DNA of 7,659 bases from Ruminococcus sp. UBA5884 (GTDB lineage: Bacteria; Bacillota; Clostridia; Oscillospirales; Ruminococcaceae). The notes under the pieces are model-generated. The model ran no database searches, was not told where the DNA came from, and was given only the letters and a program-made list of their open reading frames with translations. The stretch is from NCBI GenBank assembly GCA_002431975.1, contig DJFA01000087.1, positions 7,621 through 15,279 of the forward strand. The letters run 5' to 3'. The translations under genes were made by a program, and so were the position numbers. Numbering within the stretch: the first letter of the stretch is position 1; the number at the start of each line of letters is the position of its first letter. This document shows positions 6,876 through 7,659 of the stretch, one piece after another.

Positions 6876-6945
6876 TGTAGCCCGCTCGGTTTACAGCATG
6901 CTCCAACGGGCGACCAATGGTCGCCCCTACAAAACGAATTTGCAT
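6876..6945. repeat. Palindromic intergenic repeat, copy 2
   Basis: The core gggcgaccaatggtcgccc at 6908-6926 matches copy 1 except that the central base is inverted. It forms an 8-bp stem with an AAT triloop. A short terminal inverted pair, tgtag (6876-6880) and ctaca (6927-6931), brackets a larger unit that also contains the palindrome agcatgct (6895-6902). The right flank, from cgcccctac at 6922 to tgcat at 6945, is 24 bases long and matches copy 3 with only two differences. It lies 13 bases after the spoVAC stop. No T-run follows the stem, so termination is doubtful. Confidence 0.7.
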
Positions 6946-7027
6946 TATTTAATATAATGCTGATTCGGTATTTGTTTTATGTATGAAAAAATCATTGGTT
7001 AACAGATTAAATTTCGATAAAACAAAT

Positions 7028-7086
7028 GGGCGGATATAGATTACAGGCGGCAGTTTGCCGCTCGCCCCTACAAAACAAATCTGCAT
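7028..7086. repeat. Palindromic intergenic repeat, copy 3 (variant core)
   Basis: The outer arms gggcg (7028-7032) and cgccc (7063-7067) enclose a different inner hairpin, gcggca (7047-7052), loop gtt, tgccgc (7056-7061). The right flank 7063-7086 (cgcccctac through ctgcat) equals that of copy 2 apart from two substitutions. The family therefore keeps its outer ends and right flank while the inner stem varies. It ends 30 bases before the ribosome binding site of the next gene and would lie in its 5' leader if transcription starts upstream. Confidence 0.65.
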
Positions 7087-7115
7087 ATCATATGAACAAA
7101 TTACAGAAACAGCAT

Positions 7116-7121
7116 AGGAGG
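7116..7121 (+). promoter_or_regulatory. Strong ribosome binding site of the CxxCxxCC protein gene
   Basis: A perfect AGGAGG lies 8 bases before the ATG at 7130 and fixes that start. It argues against an overlapping reading frame that begins in the repeat at 7026. Confidence 0.85.
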
Positions 7122-7129
7122 ATATACAT

Positions 7130-7615
7130 ATGCTTGGCGGTCTTCTTGAAAAATCAGAATGTGCACAGTGCAGACTCTGCTGTGCTTTTGATAATTATGA
7201 TATATGGGAAACTCCTGTATTTACTCCGGAGCTTACTGAAAAAATACTTCAGATTATTCCAGATATAAATCTTGTAAAGCGTGGAAACTGCTATTCATTC
7301 AGAATACCAAAGCTTCATGGCGATGAACTTTTTGTCTGTCCTCTGCTTGACAGCTCATCAGGCTGTATTCTTGGCGATGAAAAACCATTTGAATGCAGAA
7401 TATGGCCATTCAGAATAATGAAACTTAATTCTCAGAGAGTCATAGCTGTTGCCTCAATCTGTGAACCTGTAAACTCAAGACCTCTGAGAGATATTGCCGC
7501 ATTCCTTAAAAACGGACTTGCCGAAAAAATATTTGCTTATGCTGACAAGTATCCTGAAATAATCAAGGAATACGACAGCACTTATCCGATATTATTATTT
7601 GAAAGGACGCTTTGA
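7130..7615 (+). CDS. YkgJ-family CxxCxxCC metal-cluster protein
   Basis: This is a 161-residue cytoplasmic protein with the signature of the YkgJ (UPF0153, 'zinc- or iron-chelating domain') family. C11-x2-C14-x2-C17-C18 is followed by C70-P-L-L, C79, and C89-R-I-W-P-F, matching the usual 'CPFL...C.IY..RP..CR.YP' continuation. C54 and C111 are additional cysteines. There is no signal peptide or membrane helix. The biochemical role of the family is unsettled; the cysteines are thought to bind zinc, iron or an iron-sulfur cluster. It is separated from spoVAC by a 266-base gap with two palindromic repeats and has its own strong ribosome binding site, so it is probably a separate transcription unit, though no convincing promoter is visible. 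The stop codon lies inside the terminator stem that follows. Confidence 0.88.
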   Translation: MLGGLLEKSECAQCRLCCAFDNYDIWETPVFTPELTEKILQIIPDINLVKRGNCYSFRIPKLHGDELFVCPLLDSSSGCILGDEKPFECRIWPFRIMKLNSQRVIAVASICEPVNSRPLRDIAAFLKNGLAEKIFAYADKYPEIIKEYDSTYPILLFERTL

Positions 7616-7634
7616 AAAAAAGCGTTCTTTTTTT
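7602..7634 (+). terminator. Intrinsic terminator after the CxxCxxCC gene
   Basis: aaaggacgct (7602-7611) pairs with agcgttcttt (7621-7630), giving ten base pairs including one G-U. Two further T-A pairs can extend it, leaving a GAAAA loop. A run of seven T's (7628-7634) follows directly. The upstream arm contains the last three codons and the stop codon lies at its apex, so the coding region runs into the terminator. It is the only convincing intrinsic terminator in the window. Confidence 0.88.
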
Positions 7635-7659
7635 GAAAATATTAACGCAAATTCGATGA

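Noticed and set aside
6908..6926. Palindrome after spoVAC as a rho-independent terminator
   Set aside because: The stem is strong, but it is followed by cctacaaaac rather than a T-run, and the same palindrome occurs upstream of remB, so it is better explained as a repeat.
6953..6958. A perfect TATAAT that could be the -10 box for the CxxCxxCC gene
   Set aside because: No TTGACA-like sequence lies 16-18 bases upstream and there is no extended TG motif. AT-rich intergenic DNA gives such hexamers by chance.
7026..7268. An 80-codon + strand reading frame beginning in repeat copy 3
   Set aside because: Its first 20 or so codons come from the palindromic repeat, it has no ribosome binding site, and it runs out of frame through the well-supported CxxCxxCC gene with AGGAGG at 7116.

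Overview
The window looks like a chromosomal, origin-proximal segment of a low-to-moderate GC, spore-forming Firmicute. The closest fit is a Ruminococcus-like member of the Oscillospiraceae (Clostridia). The reasons are the remB-gyrB-gyrA gene order, the strong AGGAGG-type ribosome binding sites, GTG/TTG starts, a SpoVA-family germination gene, and small 'gggcg...cgcccctac' palindromic intergenic repeats. The genus is an inference from protein flavour and composition; no rRNA or other decisive marker is present.

Layout, all on the + strand: 1-208 is an intergenic leader with a 10-bp inverted repeat, one palindromic repeat copy and an AT-rich hairpin. Next come remB (209-487), gyrB (490-2415), a two-pass membrane protein resembling the YcxB-like family (2426-3028), gyrA (3044-5554), a membrane-anchored calcineurin-like phosphoesterase (5551-6378, overlapping gyrA by 4 bases) and spoVAC (6423-6863). 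The first five genes are separated by -4 to +15 bases with no terminator-like hairpin, so they are very probably one transcript. spoVAC follows 44 bases later with its own strong ribosome binding site and a possible sporulation promoter. The gap 6864-7129 holds two more members of the palindromic repeat family. A CxxCxxCC metal-cluster protein (7130-7615) follows and ends in a clear intrinsic terminator at 7602-7634.

GyrB and GyrA together form DNA gyrase (A2B2), which introduces negative supercoils. RemB is a small DNA-binding-type regulator whose gene sits here in many Firmicutes. The membrane protein, phosphoesterase and SpoVAC have no obvious biochemical link to gyrase. They appear to share its transcription unit or neighbourhood.

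I do not see a defence system, prophage, CRISPR array, transposase or RNA gene. The most interesting points are the membrane gene inserted between gyrB and gyrA, the spoVAC gene without adjacent spoVAD/spoVAE, and the repeat family that flanks the cluster on both sides.
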